Assembly (NCBI RefSeq): GCF_016583625.1
Contig: NZ_NRRN01000008.1
Location: 1-64,000, forward strand
Reading direction: 5' to 3'
From: Halorhodospira abdelmalekii
GTDB lineage: Bacteria; Pseudomonadota; Gammaproteobacteria; Nitrococcales; Halorhodospiraceae
Length of the DNA: 64,000 nucleotides
The position numbers were made by a program, and so were the translations under genes. Positions within the stretch are counted from its first letter, which is position 1. The number at the start of each line of letters is the position of its first letter. The notes under the pieces are model-generated. The model was not told the DNA's origin and did no database searches. It saw only the letters and a list, made by a program, of their open reading frames with translations. This document shows positions 51,516-61,211 of the stretch, piece by piece.

Positions 51516-52595
51516 TCACTCGCCCTCCAGCGTCAACCGGGCCACATCGCCACGGGTGTACGGCTGCAGATCGACAGACTCGCCAGCGTGCTCGAGCGTG
51601 ACCAGCTCCGCGTTACCGATCACCAGCCGATAGTGCTCGGCCGGCGGCACCTCGATGGTGCGCGGGCCACGCGCCAGACCGTAAAAGTGGCGCTCACCGT
51701 CGGCCGTCACCTCCAGCCACGCCTCGCCCTCACCAACACGCAGCGTCAACCCCGCCGCAGCGGTCTCGGCAGGCGCCTCGTCGAGGGCCGCCACGGCCTC
51801 TTGTTCGATCGTCGGCACCCGATCGTCAAGGCCGAGCACCGACCCTTCCGCATCCAGGCCCGCGTCTCGATCCGGATCATCGCCGGTCGGCGCAGCGGCA
51901 GGCTCGGGAGACGACTCACGGGGAAGATCCGGAATCACTCCAGCGGGGGCGTCCGCAGCAGTACCGAGGCCCTCTCCCGTAGCATCGCCAGCCACCGACT
52001 CCTCCTCGGCGCTGTACTCCACCGCCTCGCCCCGAGGCAGCTGCGCACGCTCGCCATCGCTCGACTGCCACCACACAATGAGTGCGCCACCAGCGCCAAT
52101 CAGCGCAACAACCATACCGATCAGCACGATACGATGCAGCGGTTGCTGCGCGCCGGATTCGGCCGCCGCCGCCTCGCCCCGCCGCCGGCGGCCAGCGACG
52201 CGCCGTTGCCGCTGTGCGCCATGCGTGCCCCGCCGAGTGGGCACCTCACTCTCACCGCTAGTGGAGGCCATCTGATCCCGGCCCCCATAGGCGGCGATAA
52301 CGGCCTCCGGCGAGAGGCCGACGAGGCGAGCGTAGCTGCGCATGTAGCCACGGACGTAGGTCGCCGGAGGCAGCTGTTCATACGCCTCCGCCTCAAGCGC
52401 CTCTACCATAGCAGGTGCCAGATTGAGGCTAACCGCTACGGCACGAACCGTCAGCCCCTGAGCTTCGCGGGCGTGGCGCAGCTGGACGCCTGCCCCTCCT
52501 GGACCCGCTCCGTTAACGTCGGTGCGACTGCTCCCGGTATCGCCTTGTGCGCGTTGCGGCGCCGCACCCTCTTCGCCCATCGCCGAATCATTCAT
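51516..52595 (-). CDS. rodZ: RodZ-like cytoskeletal HTH protein
   Basis: Links MreB to the wall elongation machinery. 359 residues from the ATG at 52595: HTH_25-type domain (about 36-103; LRHAREAQGLTVRAVAVSLNLA, YVRGYMRSYARLVGL), Arg-rich juxtamembrane stretch, one membrane helix (~156-176), acidic Pro/Asp-rich periplasmic linker, and C-terminal DUF4115-like domain. Overlaps the pilF stop by 8 nt. Confidence 0.9.
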   Translation of the reverse strand: MNDSAMGEEGAAPQRAQGDTGSSRTDVNGAGPGGAGVQLRHAREAQGLTVRAVAVSLNLAPAMVEALEAEAYEQLPPATYVRGYMRSYARLVGLSPEAVIAAYGGRDQMASTSGESEVPTRRGTHGAQRQRRVAGRRRRGEAAAAESGAQQPLHRIVLIGMVVALIGAGGALIVWWQSSDGERAQLPRGEAVEYSAEEESVAGDATGEGLGTAADAPAGVIPDLPRESSPEPAAAPTGDDPDRDAGLDAEGSVLGLDDRVPTIEQEAVAALDEAPAETAAAGLTLRVGEGEAWLEVTADGERHFYGLARGPRTIEVPPAEHYRLVIGNAELVTLEHAGESVDLQPYTRGDVARLTLEGE

Positions 52596-53385
52596 GGCTG
52601 TTGCCTCTCGCGGCCTTGAGCCGCCGCACATATTCGGACTCAGGAAAACGCGCACGCAACTCCTCGCCGTAGGCGCTTGCCTGCTCTTCGTCACCCTGCG
52701 CCTGAGCCACTTGCGCCGACCAAAAGAGCACTTGCGCGGAGCGTTCGCTGCGCCGTACCCTCGCCAATTCGGCGGCCGCTGCCGCATACTCGGCGGTGGC
52801 GTAATAAAGCTCAGCTCGCAACAGGCGCGCCGGCACAAACGTGCCCTCGTGCGCCAAAGCCGCCGCGACGTAACGCTGTGCCTCAGGTAGGCGATCAGCC
52901 TCGAAGGCGCAGCGTGCAGCGTTGGTCAACGGCACCTGCCGCGAGCGGTACTCCGGCAGTTCAGCCGCGCTCTGTAGGGTCTCCAGCGCCTCATCAATGT
53001 GTCCCAACTGACACAAGACTCGCCCTAAGTTGTTGCGCACCGGGCCGGCCTCGGGAGCCAAGGCGGCGGCCCGTTGTTGATGGGCGAGGGCCTGTTCCAG
53101 GTCGCCAAACCCTTCTGCGACCAGCCCCATGCCGACCCACGCTGCGGCGTGCTCCGGATCGATCGCCAGCGCCCGTTCGAGGCGCTGCTGAGCCTCAATC
53201 AGCCGCCCGGCAGCCAGCAGATGGAGGCCGGCGCCGGCGTGGCTATCGGCCGCTCGGGCGGCATCGGGCAACGGCTCGTGCTCGGTGCTCGCGCAGCCGA
53301 CAAGCAGCGCGGTGATGCACACGGCACCACAAAGGGTCAGTCCGAGCCATCCTCGCTTTGATCGTCGCTTCGCTCTTCGGTTCAC
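52588..53385 (-). CDS. pilF: Type IV pilus stability lipoprotein PilF/PilW
   Basis: Pilotin for PilQ secretin. 265 residues; lipobox LLVGC (Cys31) and at least four TPR units (e.g. RLERALAIDPEHAAAWVGMG, QQRAAALAPEAGPVRNNLG). GTG start overlapping the rlmN stop (GTGA). The rlmN-pilF-rodZ order is standard. Confidence 0.92.
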   Translation of the reverse strand: MNRRAKRRSKRGWLGLTLCGAVCITALLVGCASTEHEPLPDAARAADSHAGAGLHLLAAGRLIEAQQRLERALAIDPEHAAAWVGMGLVAEGFGDLEQALAHQQRAAALAPEAGPVRNNLGRVLCQLGHIDEALETLQSAAELPEYRSRQVPLTNAARCAFEADRLPEAQRYVAAALAHEGTFVPARLLRAELYYATAEYAAAAAELARVRRSERSAQVLFWSAQVAQAQGDEEQASAYGEELRARFPESEYVRRLKAARGNSHE

Positions 53386-54449
53386 ATCGGCAGCGCTGTC
53401 ATTTTGCTCGTCCGTGCGCCTTGCAGCTCACCGACGAGTTGTCCGCACGCCCCTTGAATCTCCTCACCACGCGTCTCTCGGACCGTCGCCGTCACCCCCC
53501 GTTCCAGTAGCGCATCGGCAAAACCGCGCACTCGTCCCACCGACGGCCGCTCAAAGCGCGCTCCCGGATAGGGGTTAAACGGGATTAAATTAACCTTAGA
53601 GGGAATCCCCTGCAACAAGCGCGCCAACTCCCGGGCGTGGTGGTCGGCATCGTTAACCCCGGACAGCAAGACGTACTCCCAGGTGATACGCCGATGCGGC
53701 TTATCCTGGATGTAGGCGTGACATGCCGGCAACAAGCGCTCTAGCGGGTGCTTGCGATTGAGCGGCACCAGCTGATCGCGCAGCGCGTTATTCGGGGCGT
53801 GCAGCGAGACGGCCAGACTGACGTCGGTGACGTTGCGCATGCGTTCAATCGCGCGCACCACACCGCAGGTCGAGATCGTAACCCGACGCTTCGAGAGCAC
53901 AAAGCCGAAATCGTCCATGAAGACGCGGGCCGCCGAGATCACCGGATCGAAATTGAGCAGCGGCTCGCCCATCCCCATAAAGACGACGTTGGTTACCGCC
54001 CCCGGCGGCAGCTGCGCGCTCGCCACATGCAGCTGACCGACGATCTCGGCCGCGCTGAGATTGCGCCCAAAGCCACCATCCCCGGTCGCACAGAAGGCAC
54101 AGCCCATCGGGCAGCCCGCCTGTGCTGAGATGCACAAGGTGCCTCGCTTAGGCTCAGGGATATAGACCGTCTCGACACAGTGGCCGTCGCTCAAACGCAC
54201 CAGCCACTTGCGCGTTCCATCAGCCGCAGTCAGTGCGCTGGCAACACTCGGCAGGGTGACGGTAGCGTGGCGCGTGAGACGCTCACGCAGCCCCTTGCTC
54301 AGGTCAGTCATAGCGGCAAAGTCGTAGACCTGCCGCTGATGCAGCCACTGCATCAACTGCCGCGCCCGGAAGCGGCGCTCACCGAGTGCGTCAAAAAACG
54401 CCGCTAGGCGCGGCCGATCGAGGCCGAGCAGCTCGACCGGGCCGCTCAT
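53382..54449 (-). CDS. rlmN: Dual-specificity RNA methyltransferase RlmN
   Basis: Radical-SAM enzyme methylating A2503 of 23S rRNA and A37 of some tRNAs. 355 residues from the ATG at 54449; CxxxCxxC at Cys113/117/120 (AGCPMGCAFC), GMGEPLLNFD, and the C-terminal catalytic Cys in IQGACGQL. Another ATG at 54494 would overlap ndk; neither has a good Shine-Dalgarno sequence. Confidence 0.95.
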   Translation of the reverse strand: MSGPVELLGLDRPRLAAFFDALGERRFRARQLMQWLHQRQVYDFAAMTDLSKGLRERLTRHATVTLPSVASALTAADGTRKWLVRLSDGHCVETVYIPEPKRGTLCISAQAGCPMGCAFCATGDGGFGRNLSAAEIVGQLHVASAQLPPGAVTNVVFMGMGEPLLNFDPVISAARVFMDDFGFVLSKRRVTISTCGVVRAIERMRNVTDVSLAVSLHAPNNALRDQLVPLNRKHPLERLLPACHAYIQDKPHRRITWEYVLLSGVNDADHHARELARLLQGIPSKVNLIPFNPYPGARFERPSVGRVRGFADALLERGVTATVRETRGEEIQGACGQLVGELQGARTSKMTALPM

Positions 54450-54474
54450 GCGGGCCGCGTGCTGCGACTCGTGC

Positions 54475-54900
54475 TCAGCGTGGGCAGATCTCATCGGGCT
54501 TAAAGAAGAACTCGATCTCACGCTCTGCGTTCTCCAGGCTATCGGAGCCGTGGACCGCATTGGCGTCGATGTTTTCAGCAAAATCGTGGCGCAGCGTACC
54601 GGCAGCCGCCTCCTTCGGATTCGTCGCTCCCATGATCTCCCGATTCTTACGCACAGCCTCCTCGCCTTCAAGGACCTGCACCATCACCGGACCGGAGGTC
54701 ATAAAGCCGACCAGATCATTGAAAAAGGGGCGCTCGCGGTGGACAGCATAGAAGCTCTCGGCCTCCTGCTGGCTCAGACGCACCATACGCGCAGCGATGA
54801 TGCGCATGCCTGAGCGCTCAAAGCGAGTGTAAATCTCACCGATGACGTTCCGTGCTACGGCATCGGGCTTAATGATCGACAAGGTTCTCTCTACGGCCAT
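54475..54900 (-). CDS. ndk: Nucleoside diphosphate kinase
   Basis: Balances NTP pools. 141 residues; phosphohistidine His117 in NAVHGSDS and N-terminal [15 protein letters not shown] at 54900 preceded by CGGAG; the upstream open frame is non-homologous. Leads the rlmN-pilF-rodZ-hisS cluster. Confidence 0.97.
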   Translation of the reverse strand: MAVERTLSIIKPDAVARNVIGEIYTRFERSGMRIIAARMVRLSQQEAESFYAVHRERPFFNDLVGFMTSGPVMVQVLEGEEAVRKNREIMGATNPKEAAAGTLRHDFAENIDANAVHGSDSLENAEREIEFFFKPDEICPR

Positions 54901-55228
54901 ATACGACTCCGTTGTTCCGTGTGTTGTTGCAAAAGACTTCGCCACAGTCAAGGCCAAAGCACCCCAGGCGGGTTGCTCCCACCGGACGGGTCCGCTCGGG
55001 TGCTCCGCATGTGGGCGAGACGGCACACCGGCGCGTTCGCCGCCGCCCACCTCAAGGGAACGGAACCAAGACGGTTAGGCATCGCCGCCATTCGACTCTG
55101 GCCTTTGGGAGGCTCGGCAGACCACAAAAAAGCCGCAGCAACAGCGCGCTGCGGCAGCCAGTCAGGCGGCGAGTTTAGCAGGTTTAGGCGCCGAGGACAA
55201 CGCGTTATGTGCAGCGCACCATGACACG
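54901..55228 (-). other. Intergenic region between suhB and ndk
   Basis: 328 nt without a gene. Contains the suhB terminator (55126-55155). A TTGACT lies about 75 nt before ndk, but no acceptable -10 follows at 16-18 nt, so the ndk promoter is not assigned. Nothing else seen. Confidence 0.5.
55126..55155 (-). terminator. Terminator of suhB
   Basis: Minus strand: GCCGCAG, 10-nt loop, CTGCGGC, TTTTTT. Strong rho-independent terminator, about 75 nt after the suhB stop. Confidence 0.8.
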
Positions 55229-56017
55229 TCAAAGACCACCGATGGCCCGCTGCAGACCGGCGTGCACCTTGAGACCACCGGCTACGATATCACCGCTTTG
55301 CAGGTAGTCATCGTCCCCCTGTAGCCCGCTGACCGTGCCACCGGCCTCTTGAATCAACAGCGCCCCGGCGGCGATATCCCACGGCTTCAGGCCGAGCTCG
55401 AAAAAGCCATCGAGACGTCCAGCGGCGACGTAAGCCAAATCGAGCGAAGCGGCCCCAGCGCGGCGCATGTCCTCGGCACGCTCAGCCACAGTTGCAAACA
55501 TCTGCAGATAGCGCGGCATCAGCTGCTGGTTCTTAAACGGAAACCCAGTACCGATCAGCGCCCCCTCAAGTCCGCGCCGCGGTGTGACCCGAATCCGCCG
55601 CCCGTCGAGCTGCGCCCCACTGCCGCGCGCGGCGGTAAAGAGCTCCTGGCGCAGCGGGTCGTAGACCACCGCCGCGGTCAGCTGCCCCTGGTGCTGCAAA
55701 GCGATTGAGACGCCGACCTGGGGGAAGCCGTGGAGAAAGTTCGCCGTCCCGTCGAGCGGGTCGACAATCCAGGTATACTCCGCCTCACCACCGCCGTTGT
55801 AGGCAGCACCGCTCTCCTCCGCTAGGATGGCGTGCCGCGGATAGGCACGGTGGAGCACATCGAGAATGACCGACTCGGCCTGCCGGTCGATATCGGTGAC
55901 GAAGTCGTAGCGACCTTTGCTCTCGACGCGGACCCGGTCGAGACGGTCGATGTTGCGGACAATGACGTTACCGGCAGCCCGAGCCGCGCGGACTGCAATG
56001 TTCACCATCGGATGCAT
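55229..56017 (-). CDS. suhB: Inositol-1-monophosphatase family protein
   Basis: 262 residues. Lithium-sensitive phosphatase fold; metal sites LAEESG and WIVDPLDGTANFLHGFP, C-terminal KPWDIAAGALLIQEAGG. E. coli SuhB also acts in rRNA antitermination. N-terminus MHPMVNIAVRAARAAGN matches that group closely. Divergent from trmJ. Confidence 0.95.
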   Translation of the reverse strand: MHPMVNIAVRAARAAGNVIVRNIDRLDRVRVESKGRYDFVTDIDRQAESVILDVLHRAYPRHAILAEESGAAYNGGGEAEYTWIVDPLDGTANFLHGFPQVGVSIALQHQGQLTAAVVYDPLRQELFTAARGSGAQLDGRRIRVTPRRGLEGALIGTGFPFKNQQLMPRYLQMFATVAERAEDMRRAGAASLDLAYVAAGRLDGFFELGLKPWDIAAGALLIQEAGGTVSGLQGDDDYLQSGDIVAGGLKVHAGLQRAIGGL

Positions 56018-56088
56018 GGAATACGACTCCTGACTAGACGCGCCCTAGGATAGCAGTAAAACCGATCGTCGTTCAGGGGGGCGATCAA

Positions 56089-56112
56089 CAGGAGCAGATT
56101 CAGGAGCAGATT
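56089..56112 (+). repeat. Duplicated ribosome-binding site before trmJ
   Basis: Perfect tandem duplication of CAGGAGCAGATT (56089-56100, 56101-56112); each copy carries AGGAG and the second ends directly at the trmJ GTG. Confidence 0.85.
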
Positions 56113-56889
56113 GTGGAGTTTGAGCACGTTCGCATTGTCCTTGTCGGCACCACGCACCCCGGCAACATCGGAGCAACCGCCCGCGCGATGCACACCATGG
56201 GTCTGCAACAGCTCTGCTTAGTCGACCCGCAGTGCGACCCGCGCGACGATGCCGCCGTAGCACGGGCCGCGCGCGCCGAAGCGATTCTGGAGCAGGCTAC
56301 ACAGCACGCCACGCTCGCCGCTGCTCTCAGCGGCTGTCAGCGGGTCTACGGCCTCTCCGCCCGGCCGCGCGCCGAGCGCTACCTAGTCAACGATCTGCGC
56401 ACCGCCGCCCTCGGCAGCGCCGCCCTACGCGCGCAGGCAGAGGCAACCGGACGGGCTGAGTGGGCCGAGCAGGCGTGGATCTTCGGCCGCGAGCGTACCG
56501 GCTTGAGCAACGCCGAGCTCGATCACTGCCACGAACTGGTGCACATCCCGACCAATCCGTACTACAGCTCACTTAACGTCGCGAGCGCCGTACAATTGGT
56601 TGCCTGGGAGCTGCGCATGGCGCACCACGCCCCGCACGCCCTAACCGGCGGAACTGGACCCTATCCGTCTCACAGCACGCCGGCGACGGTCGACACCCTA
56701 GAGCGCTTTTTCGATCACCTTGAGCAAACCGCAACGACTGTCGGCTATCTTGAACGGCAAAATCCGGAGCTGACCATGCGGCGGCTGCGCAATATCTTTC
56801 GCCGTGCCGCACTCGGTGAAGATGAGGTGCGGATGCTGCGCGGCTTGCTGAGTCACATCCTCGATTCGCGCCGCTGGAAAAAGCGATAA
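56113..56889 (+). CDS. trmJ: tRNA (Cm32/Um32) methyltransferase TrmJ
   Basis: SPOUT-class 2'-O-methyltransferase for position 32 of tRNAs. 258 residues; N-terminal [20 protein letters not shown] and knot motif [36 protein letters not shown] start at 56113 with AGGAG 7 nt ahead. Followed by cysE, as in other Chromatiales/gammaproteobacteria; iscR, which often comes next, is absent. Confidence 0.95.
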   Translation: MEFEHVRIVLVGTTHPGNIGATARAMHTMGLQQLCLVDPQCDPRDDAAVARAARAEAILEQATQHATLAAALSGCQRVYGLSARPRAERYLVNDLRTAALGSAALRAQAEATGRAEWAEQAWIFGRERTGLSNAELDHCHELVHIPTNPYYSSLNVASAVQLVAWELRMAHHAPHALTGGTGPYPSHSTPATVDTLERFFDHLEQTATTVGYLERQNPELTMRRLRNIFRRAALGEDEVRMLRGLLSHILDSRRWKKR

Positions 56890-56917
56890 TGGCCCTGTAC
56901 TGGGTCAGCGGAGACAG

Positions 56918-56940
56918 CAAGGAACTGTTCTTGATTTTTT
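56918..56940 (+). terminator. Weak terminator after trmJ
   Basis: CAAGGA/TTCTTG stem (one G-T pair) with loop ACTG, then A and six T. AT-rich, low stability, but positioned 29 nt past the trmJ stop. Confidence 0.35.
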
Positions 56941-56989
56941 GTTCAGCTCGCACCAGGATTCGGCGTTTACGTTTTCAGGAACAGAGGGC

Positions 56990-57811
56990 ATGCTAAGTCG
57001 ACTGCGTGAGGATATTCGCTGCGTCATGGAGCGTGACCCGGCGGCACGTAACGCCTTCGATGTCGTCACCACCTATCCGGGTTTCCACGCCTTGCTGCTC
57101 CATCGCCTAGCCAACCGCCTGTGGCGCTGGCGGCTGCGCTGGCTGGCACGCCTCATCGGCCTCTTTAGTCGCTGGCTGACCGGCATTGAGATCCACCCCG
57201 GGGCGCGGATCGGCCGACGCTTTTTTATCGATCACGGCATGGGGGTTGTCGTCGGCGAGACGGCCGATGTCGGCGACGACGTCACGCTCTACCACGGGGT
57301 CACCCTCGGCGGCACCAGCTGGCAGTCGGGCAAACGCCACCCCACCCTCGGCAACGACGTCATCGTCGGCGCCGGGGCGAAGCTGCTCGGCCCCATCCGC
57401 GTCGGCGACGGGGCACGCATCGGCTCGAACGCCGTCGTCCTCAAGAATGTCCCGGCCGGTGCCACCATGGTCGGCATTCCGGCACGGCAAGTCGGGGAGG
57501 CGCAAAAGCAAAGCGATCAGCGCGCACGGATCGCTCAGCGGATCGGCTTCGACGCCTACGGCACCACCGAGATGCCCGACCCGGTCGCCCAGGCCGTCAA
57601 CGCCATCCTCGATCATATCCACGTCACTGACCGGCGCATCGAAGAGCTCTGCAGTGCGGTCAAAGCGCTCGGCGGCGGGATCGAACGCACCGACCTCCCC
57701 GATCTTCACGTCGACCCCCCTGACCCCTCTGAACCCTCTGACCCCTCTGAACCGGGCGGCTGTGACACCGCTAGCCTGCTGCGGGCAAGCCGCGAGCCAG
57801 ATCGTCGATGA
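56990..57811 (+). CDS. cysE: Serine O-acetyltransferase
   Basis: First step of cysteine synthesis from serine. About 273 residues from the ATG at 56990 ([21 protein letters not shown]). Left-handed beta-helix hexapeptide repeats with [31 protein letters not shown] and [18 protein letters not shown]. The C-terminus carries a Pro/Asp/Glu/Ser repeat ([14 protein letters not shown]) encoded by CCCTCTGA-type DNA repeats at 57716-57752, and its last 41 nt overlap metZ on the other strand. Confidence 0.94.
   Translation: MLSRLREDIRCVMERDPAARNAFDVVTTYPGFHALLLHRLANRLWRWRLRWLARLIGLFSRWLTGIEIHPGARIGRRFFIDHGMGVVVGETADVGDDVTLYHGVTLGGTSWQSGKRHPTLGNDVIVGAGAKLLGPIRVGDGARIGSNAVVLKNVPAGATMVGIPARQVGEAQKQSDQRARIAQRIGFDAYGTTEMPDPVAQAVNAILDHIHVTDRRIEELCSAVKALGGGIERTDLPDLHVDPPDPSEPSDPSEPGGCDTASLLRASREPDRR
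57716..57752 (+). repeat. CCCTCTGAA/C short tandem repeats in cysE
   Basis: About four to five 9-bp units (CCCCCCTGA, CCCCTCTGA, ACCCTCTGA, CCCCTCTGA), in frame, encoding the D/E-P-S/P tail of CysE. Confidence 0.7.
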
Positions 57812-59009
57812 TGTCGTCGACATCCTCTAGACCGATCGACAGGCGCACCAGCCCCTCTTCGATGCCGGCAGCCTGACGCTGCGCCTCGCTAACGGTCCCA
57901 TGGGTCGTCGTCGCTGGGTGGGTAATGGTCGTCTTGGTATCACCGAGATTGGCAGTGATCGAACAGAGGCGTGTGGCATCAATCACCCGCCACGCCGCCT
58001 CGCGACCACCGGCCACCGTGAAGCTGACGATGCCGCCGAAACCACTCTGCTGTCGCCGGGCGACTTCATGCCCTCGATGGTGCGGCAGGCCCGCGTAGTA
58101 GACGCGCGCCACTCCGGGGTGTTCGGCTAAGAACTCGGCGACCCGCTGCGCCCGCTCGCTGTGGGCCGCCATGCGCAGCGACAGGGTCTCTAAGCCCTTG
58201 AGGAAGACCCAAGCGTTGAAGGGACTCATGGCCGGTCCGGCACTGCGGATAAAACCGTAGATCTGCTCGCCGACGCGCTGCCGATCGCCGACGACCGCCC
58301 CGCCAAGACACCGCCCCTGGCCGTCGAGGTACTTCGTCGCCGAGTGCACCACCAGATCGGCTCCGTGCTCCAGCGGCCGCTGCAGCGCCGGAGTACAGAA
58401 GCAATTATCGATCACCAACAGCGCATCAGCGGCGTGAGCAATCTGCGCCAATCTGGCGATATCGGCGATCTCACAGAGGGGGTTCGACGGCGTCTCGGCG
58501 AAGAGCATGCGAGTGTTCGGGCGCACCGCCTCACGCCACGCCGTCGTATCGGTCAGGTCGACCCAGCTGACCGAGATGCCGAAACGGGTCAGATGGTTGC
58601 TAAAGAGTGAGAGGGTCGCGCCGAAGAGCCCGCGTGAGGCGACGATATGGTCGCCGGCCGAGAGCAGACCGAGCGTCGTCGCCAGCACCGCTGCCATCCC
58701 CGAGGCGGTCCCAACGCACGCCTCACCGCCCTCGAGGGCGGCCAGCCGTTGACTGAAAGCGGCGACTGTCGGGTTGGTAAAACGCGAGTAGACGTTGCCG
58801 GGCTGCTCCCCGGAGAAGCGCGCGGCCGCCTCAGCGGCACTGGCAAAACGGTAACTTGAGGTGGCGTAGATCGGCTCGGCGTGTGCCTGCTCGCTCTCGC
58901 TCGGCTGCCCGACCCGTATCGCCTGTGTAGCGAAACCGTAGCCGGTCACCTCGCCCTCGCCGCTGCCCTGTCCACTCTCTCCCTCTGCATCAGGCGTGGT
59001 TGTGGACAT
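57771..59009 (-). CDS. metZ: O-succinylhomoserine sulfhydrylase
   Basis: PLP enzyme forming homocysteine directly from O-succinylhomoserine and sulfide. 412 residues from the ATG at 59009, which has GGAG ahead. Cys/Met metabolism fold: [15 protein letters not shown]-Lys in [12 protein letters not shown] (about residue 210), and [15 protein letters not shown] at the end. Assigned to MetZ rather than MetB by the accD-folC-cvpA-purF-metZ context. Start overlaps purF by 20 nt. Confidence 0.92.
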   Translation of the reverse strand: MSTTTPDAEGESGQGSGEGEVTGYGFATQAIRVGQPSESEQAHAEPIYATSSYRFASAAEAAARFSGEQPGNVYSRFTNPTVAAFSQRLAALEGGEACVGTASGMAAVLATTLGLLSAGDHIVASRGLFGATLSLFSNHLTRFGISVSWVDLTDTTAWREAVRPNTRMLFAETPSNPLCEIADIARLAQIAHAADALLVIDNCFCTPALQRPLEHGADLVVHSATKYLDGQGRCLGGAVVGDRQRVGEQIYGFIRSAGPAMSPFNAWVFLKGLETLSLRMAAHSERAQRVAEFLAEHPGVARVYYAGLPHHRGHEVARRQQSGFGGIVSFTVAGGREAAWRVIDATRLCSITANLGDTKTTITHPATTTHGTVSEAQRQAAGIEEGLVRLSIGLEDVDDIIDDLARGLPAAG

Positions 59010-60510
59010 CGACCGTCTCCAGATCTTTATAGCGTTGCGCCCGCTCTGCCTTCGCCGCATCGGAGCGCGAGGCCGAGAGCCCCTGAAGGAACTCCGCACT
59101 GATATCACCCGTTACATAGTCGCCGTCGAAACAGGAGCAATCGAAACGTTCGATCTGCGGATTGCCGGCGGCGACCGCCATCTTGAGGTCTTCCAAGTCC
59201 TGGTAGATCATGTGGTCGGCGCCAATGGCCGCACAGATCTGCTGCTCGTCACGCTGATGGGCCAGCAGCTCCTCGGCCGCCGGCATATCGATGCCGTAGA
59301 CATTCGGATAGCGTACGGGCGGTGCCGCCGAGGCAAAGAAGACCTCGCGCGCGCCCGAGTCCCGCGCCAACTGGACCAGCTGCTGTGATGTCGTACCCCG
59401 CACCACCGAATCATCGACCAACATCACCCGCTTATCGGCAAACTCCAGGGGGATCGGATTGAGTTTTTGCCGCACCGATTTTTTGCGCGCCGTCTGCCCC
59501 GGCATGATGAAGGTGCGGCCAACGTAGCGGTTCTTGATAAAGCCCTCCCGACACTCGACCCCGAGCTCGTAGGCAAGCTGCATCGCCACGGTTCGGCTGG
59601 TATCGGGAATCGGAATGATGACGTCGATATCGAGCTGCGGCCACTCACGCCGAATCTTCGCCGCTAAGCGCTCGCCCATACGCAGCCGCGCCTTATGCAC
59701 CGCAACGCCATCGACGATCGAATCGGGTCGCGACAGATAGACAAACTCGAAGATACAGGGTGAGTAGGTCGGACTCTCCGCACACTGCTCGGTATGCAGC
59801 TCCCCGTCGCCGCTGAAGAAGATCGCCTCACCGGGGGCGATTTCGCGTACCAAATCGAAGCCGAGCATATCCATCGCGACACTCTCGGAGGCGACTAGGT
59901 ATTCACGCTTACCCTGCTGATTGACCCGCTCCCCGTAGCAGAGCGGACGAATCCCGTAGGGGTCACGAAAGGCCAGAATACCGTGGCCGTTGATCATCAC
60001 GGCCGCTGCGTAAGCACCGTGACAACGCCGGTGGACAGCGCGTACCGCGGCGAAGAGATCGGCAGGAGTCAACTGCAGCCGATTGCGGGCACCGAGTTCG
60101 TGGGCGAAGACGTTAAGCAGGATCTCGGAGTCGGAGTTGGTGTTGATGTGGCGCCGGTCGGTGCGAAAGAGCTCCTCTTTCAGGGCCTCGGCGTTGGTCA
60201 GGTTGCCGTTGTGGGCCAGCGCAATCCCGTAGGGTGAGTTGACGTAAAAGGGCTGCGCCTCGGCCGAACTCTCGCACCCGGCGGTCGGATAGCGTACGTG
60301 GCCAATTCCCATCGTACCGGTCAACCGCAGCATGTGCCGCGTGCGAAAGACATCGCGCACCAGGCCGTTGCTCTTGCGTAGATTCAGCTGACCGTTGTCG
60401 TAAGTGATGATACCCGCCGCATCCTGACCGCGATGCTGAAGAACGGTCAACCCCTCATAAAGCTCTTGATTGACCGGTCCGTCGGCCACCATGCCAATCA
60501 CGCCGCACAT
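58990..60510 (-). CDS. purF: Amidophosphoribosyltransferase
   Basis: First committed step of purine synthesis. 506 residues; N-terminal nucleophile Cys2 (MCGVIGMVADG), glutamine amidotransferase domain, PRPP-binding VMLVDDSVVRGTTSQQ. No propeptide. Lies 95 nt after cvpA, a gap that contains a 14-bp tandem duplication. Confidence 0.97.
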   Translation of the reverse strand: MCGVIGMVADGPVNQELYEGLTVLQHRGQDAAGIITYDNGQLNLRKSNGLVRDVFRTRHMLRLTGTMGIGHVRYPTAGCESSAEAQPFYVNSPYGIALAHNGNLTNAEALKEELFRTDRRHINTNSDSEILLNVFAHELGARNRLQLTPADLFAAVRAVHRRCHGAYAAAVMINGHGILAFRDPYGIRPLCYGERVNQQGKREYLVASESVAMDMLGFDLVREIAPGEAIFFSGDGELHTEQCAESPTYSPCIFEFVYLSRPDSIVDGVAVHKARLRMGERLAAKIRREWPQLDIDVIIPIPDTSRTVAMQLAYELGVECREGFIKNRYVGRTFIMPGQTARKKSVRQKLNPIPLEFADKRVMLVDDSVVRGTTSQQLVQLARDSGAREVFFASAAPPVRYPNVYGIDMPAAEELLAHQRDEQQICAAIGADHMIYQDLEDLKMAVAAGNPQIERFDCSCFDGDYVTGDISAEFLQGLSASRSDAAKAERAQRYKDLETVDVHNHA

Positions 60511-60590
60511 CGTCTAAAGCCACCTCCCAGAGTCTTTTATACCGCCCAAGGTCGTCCGACCGACCGATGGGGCTTCGGCTGCTATGCTAT

Positions 60591-60618
60591 ATCAATTGAC
60601 CCGGATCAATTGACCCGG
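60591..60618. repeat. 14-bp tandem duplication at the cvpA stop
   Basis: Perfect double ATCAATTGACCCGG (60591-60604, 60605-60618). The second copy contains the cvpA stop codon and its last two sense codons. Confidence 0.85.
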
Positions 60619-61184
60619 GCACAGCGCTCGCGCCAATAGCCGTGGAGCGGCTCCTCACCTCCCACACCGGGCAGCGACGAAGCCCCATCCCGCTCACCGC
60701 GCAAGCGCTCGCTGAGCTCTTCAAGCCAATCGTCGGCGCCGGCCCGGCAGAGCCACGGTTCTGTCGCCGCTAAACTCGGCGACTCTCCCCACGCCGCCTC
60801 TTCGGTCAACGGCGTTAAACCGGCAAGCAACACCGCCACGAAGACGATCAACCCGCCACGCACTGCACCAAAGAGCAGCCCGAGCATACGATCGGTGCCA
60901 CTCAATCCGGTCGCGTGGACCAGCTTGACCATGATGCGCGTAAAGATCGTCCCGAGGATTAATGTACCGAGAAAGAGCGCCAGGAAGGCAAGACCGAGGC
61001 GGATCGTCGGCGACTCAATCATGTCTTCGAAATGGCCAGCGGCCAGACCGGCATAGTGAAGACTCAGCCACACCGCCGCAATCCACACGACCAGGGCCAG
61101 CACCTCGCGCACCAATCCACGCCACAGGCCAAACCCGGCAGAGAGTGCAACAATGCCGATGATTACGCCATCAATCCACGTCAT
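60606..61184 (-). CDS. cvpA: CvpA family membrane protein
   Basis: 192 residues, four predicted membrane helices in the N-terminal two thirds (starts TWIDGVIIGIVALSAGFGLWRGLVREVLALV). Named for colicin V production; now linked to envelope homeostasis. Conserved location before purF. Confidence 0.93.
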   Translation of the reverse strand: MTWIDGVIIGIVALSAGFGLWRGLVREVLALVVWIAAVWLSLHYAGLAAGHFEDMIESPTIRLGLAFLALFLGTLILGTIFTRIMVKLVHATGLSGTDRMLGLLFGAVRGGLIVFVAVLLAGLTPLTEEAAWGESPSLAATEPWLCRAGADDWLEELSERLRGERDGASSLPGVGGEEPLHGYWRERCARVN

Positions 61185-61211
61185 CGCACCCGCCTCGTGT
61201 CACGGCATCCG

